Below are positions 14,020-16,111 of a stretch of 16,111 bases of DNA, one piece after another. Numbering within the stretch: position 1 is the stretch's first letter; each line of letters opens with the position of its first letter. Under the pieces are notes generated by a model. That model did no database searches. It was given only the letters and a program-made list of their open reading frames with translations, and was not told where the DNA came from. The stretch is from an uncultured Clostridia bacterium (GTDB lineage Bacteria > Bacillota > Clostridia > Oscillospirales > CAG-272): contig CALGZV010000244.1 in NCBI GenBank assembly GCA_937934385.1, forward strand, positions 1-16,111, written 5' to 3'. A program made the position numbers and the translations under genes.

Positions 14020-15051
14020 ATGAGTTTTGTGTCGGTTTTGCGCGAGCGTGAGCATGAGTATCTGTCGCCGTGCGCCTGCCTGTCTGAAAACTGCGGAGGC
14101 AGATCGCATCCGATAAGCGAATGCGATCTGAGAGGAGAATTTCAGCGTGACCGCGACAGGATAGTTCACTCTAAGGCGTTCCGCAGACTGATGGGTAAAA
14201 CACAGGTTTTTCTTGCTCCGGAGCCTGATCATTTCAGAACACGTCTTACACATACGATGGAAGTCACTCAGATAGCAAGAACGATCGCAAGGGCGCTGTG
14301 TCTTAATGAGGATCTGTGCGAAGCGATAAGCCTAGGACACGACCTCGGTCATACGCCGTTCGGTCATGCCGGCGAACGTGTCCTGCAGAAATGTTATGAT
14401 AAGAATTTTGCACATTACCGCCAGAGCATACGCGTTGTTGAGGTGCTTGAACCGCTTGATCTTTCGGAAGCTGTGCTTGACGGTATTGTTAACCATACAA
14501 ACGGCGTTGCAAGGACGCTTGAGGGACGTATAGTCAGAATCGCAGACCGTATTGCTTACATAAACCATGACATAGATGACGCGTGCCGTGCGGGAATACT
14601 CAATATCGGGGATATTCCGGAGCATCTGAGCGATATTCTTGGCGATACGCACGGAAAACGTATCGACAGCATGGTGCGGAGTGTTATCCGGGCGAGCGGA
14701 GAGGCTATTGCCGACGCTGAGAAAAACGGCGGCAGCGGGGATATTGTTCTGGAACCTTCTGTAAGCAGCGCCATGGAGGAGCTTCACGAATTTCTGTTTG
14801 AAAACGTCTACCGGAATCCTGTTGCCAAGGGAGAGGAAGGCCGTGCGTCGGCTATGCTTGAACAGCTTTACGTATATTTTACCGAACATCCCGATGAGCT
14901 TCCGTCCGAATTTGAGGTGATAAAAAAGACCGAATCGGCAGAGCGCGCTGTGTGTGACTACATATCAGGTATGACCGACAGATATGCGATAAATACTTTC
15001 AGAGAGCTGTTTATTCCCGAGGCATGGAAATTTGATAAGTTTGACGGATAA
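14020..15051 (+). CDS. dgt: Deoxyguanosinetriphosphate triphosphohydrolase-like protein
   Basis: HD-domain dNTP triphosphohydrolase of 343 residues that should hydrolyse dNTPs to nucleoside and triphosphate. The HD metal site is clear: RLTHTMEV (His78), then LGHDLGHTPFGHAGE with His107-Asp108 and further histidines, and RIADRIAYINHDIDDA (about 171-186) supplying the distal Asp. The N-terminal FQRDRDRIVHSKAFRRL segment is the family signature. Length matches the shorter Firmicutes-type proteins rather than the 505-residue E. coli Dgt. The ATG at 14020 follows CGGAGG nine bases upstream. Immediately upstream of dnaG, it fits the dgt-dnaG(-rpoD) arrangement of clostridia. Confidence 0.93.
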   Translation: MSFVSVLREREHEYLSPCACLSENCGGRSHPISECDLRGEFQRDRDRIVHSKAFRRLMGKTQVFLAPEPDHFRTRLTHTMEVTQIARTIARALCLNEDLCEAISLGHDLGHTPFGHAGERVLQKCYDKNFAHYRQSIRVVEVLEPLDLSEAVLDGIVNHTNGVARTLEGRIVRIADRIAYINHDIDDACRAGILNIGDIPEHLSDILGDTHGKRIDSMVRSVIRASGEAIADAEKNGGSGDIVLEPSVSSAMEELHEFLFENVYRNPVAKGEEGRASAMLEQLYVYFTEHPDELPSEFEVIKKTESAERAVCDYISGMTDRYAINTFRELFIPEAWKFDKFDG

Positions 15052-15123
15052 GCTGTCCTGGTGAATGACCGCATACTCAGACATTGTACTGCTGCGGTAA
15101 AAAACTGAACGGAGGGATGACTG

Positions 15124-16111
15124 ATGTACGACAGTGCCGTGATTGAAGAGATAAAATACCGTAACGATCTGAGCGATGTTATATCGTCGTATGTCGCGCT
15201 TAAACGGACAGGCTCAGGACTTACCGGACTGTGTCCGTTTCACAGCGAGAAAACACCGTCTTTTCATGTTGTTCCGGAAAAGGGATTTTTTCATTGTTTC
15301 GGCTGCGGAGCCGGAGGGGACGTTATAACTTTTATAATGCGGATAGAAAACCTTGAATATCCGCAGGCTGTTGAATTTCTTGCGGCGCGTGCCGGAATAA
15401 CTCTGCCGGAAAACGGAAAATCTGAAAACGGAGGAGTCGGAAGGGCGCGGATAAAGCAGATGAACCGCGATGCTGCAAGATTTTTTCACGATCAGCTGAA
15501 ATTATCGCCTGTTGCGCTTTCGTATCTCCGGAAACGCGGCCTTTCAGGTGCTGCAATAAAACATTTCGGAATAGGATATTCGCCCGAAAAGCCCTGGCTC
15601 CTGCATGATCATATGAGGTCGCTCGGATATACGGACGAGGAACTTGTCGCAGGATTTCTATGCGGAATCAGCCGAAAGACGGGAAAAACGTACGACTATT
15701 TTCGCGGAAGGATAATGTTCCCCGTAATAGATATTGCCGGAGACATAATAGCATTCGGAGGGCGTGTAACAGACGGTTCTCTTCCCAAATATCTGAACAC
15801 TTCCGATACTCCGGCATTTCAGAAGCGGCGCAATCTTTTCGCACTGAATTACGCTAAGAATCACTGCGGGGAGGGTTTTATACTCTGTGAAGGATATATG
15901 GACGTTATATCGCTTCATGCTGCAGGATTTACTCAGGCGGTGGCGACGCTCGGAACGGCTATTACTCCGGAGCAGGCTCGTATTATGCGCAAGTATACCG
16001 ATAAGGTGATAATTTCATATGACAGTGATTCTGCGGGGCAGTCCGCGGCAAAGAAGGCATTTTCGCTGCTCGGGGAAGCCGGGATAGATTGCCGTATTCT
16101 TCAGATGAAGG
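15124..16111 (+). CDS. dnaG: DNA primase, partial
   Basis: Primase making RNA primers for lagging-strand synthesis; 329 residues are in the window and the C-terminal part runs off the right edge. The N-terminal zinc ribbon has Cys37 and His40 (CPFH) with Cys58 and Cys61 (CFGC). RNA-polymerase-basic and Toprim parts follow, with GYSP near 151, PKYLNT near 221, CEGYMDV (255-261) and YDSDSAGQ (299-306), holding the catalytic glutamate and metal-binding aspartates. The ATG at 15124 has GGAGG eight bases upstream (15111-15115). It is 72 bases downstream of dgt, and rpoD is expected to follow beyond the window. Confidence 0.97.
   Translation, partial: MYDSAVIEEIKYRNDLSDVISSYVALKRTGSGLTGLCPFHSEKTPSFHVVPEKGFFHCFGCGAGGDVITFIMRIENLEYPQAVEFLAARAGITLPENGKSENGGVGRARIKQMNRDAARFFHDQLKLSPVALSYLRKRGLSGAAIKHFGIGYSPEKPWLLHDHMRSLGYTDEELVAGFLCGISRKTGKTYDYFRGRIMFPVIDIAGDIIAFGGRVTDGSLPKYLNTSDTPAFQKRRNLFALNYAKNHCGEGFILCEGYMDVISLHAAGFTQAVATLGTAITPEQARIMRKYTDKVIISYDSDSAGQSAAKKAFSLLGEAGIDCRILQMK

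Noticed and set aside
15068..15098. ACCGCA/TGCGGT hairpin between dgt and dnaG as a terminator
   Set aside because: It is followed by AAAAAACTG, not a T-run, on the plus strand, and dnaG is expected to be co-transcribed with dgt.
1..16111. CRISPR arrays, rRNA or tRNA genes
   Set aside because: I found no regularly spaced repeats, no tRNA cloverleaf-like segments and no rRNA sequence in any intergenic region.

Overview
The window looks like chromosomal DNA of a low- to mid-GC Gram-positive bacterium of the class Clostridia, probably a gut Ruminococcaceae/Oscillospiraceae-type organism. Supports are consensus SigA promoters, GGAGG-type ribosome binding sites, the dgt-dnaG pair of a Firmicutes macromolecular-synthesis operon, an LCP protein with several N-terminal membrane helices, and an XRE repressor/ImmA protease pair. 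The genus cannot be named from sequence alone.

Region 1 (1-4323, minus strand) is the most unusual part. Six co-directional genes are packed with 4-base gaps or ATGA-type overlaps: a short DeoR-type regulator, an NTP_transf_5-like nucleotidyltransferase, a thymidylate-kinase-like P-loop kinase, an 83-residue acyl carrier protein, a papain/C39-like protein resembling BtrH-type acyltransferases, and an AMP-dependent adenylating ligase that runs off the left edge. The ligase, carrier and acyltransferase form a plausible activate-load-transfer line, as in the acyl side-chain branch of butirosin biosynthesis. The kinase and nucleotidyltransferase suggest a phosphorylated or nucleotidylated acceptor. 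An 11-base-arm palindrome lies in front of the regulator. I do not recognise this gene combination as a described pathway.

Region 2 (4338-6130) looks like the regulatory remnant of a mobile element. It holds a Com-like zinc-ribbon protein (minus strand) with a strong terminator, divergent from an XRE repressor and an ImmA/IrrE metalloprotease (plus strand). The repressor gene has a textbook SigA promoter with repeated operator-like sequences. No integrase, recombinase or attachment site is visible.

Region 3 (6057-11009, minus strand) is a cell-envelope polysaccharide group: an undecaprenyl-phosphate sugar-1-phosphate transferase with a leader of about 245 nt, a DUF4422 glycosyltransferase, UDP-galactopyranose mutase, and an LCP ligase. 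Together they suggest a galactofuranose-containing glycopolymer started on undecaprenyl phosphate and attached to peptidoglycan. A terminator separates the DUF4422 gene from glf.

Region 4 (11146-16111, plus strand) is core genome: rpmE (L31, zinc type), hflX, yigZ/IMPACT, then after a 373-base gap dgt and dnaG (cut by the right edge). Divergent SigA promoters for regions 3 and 4 lie between 10980 and 11174.
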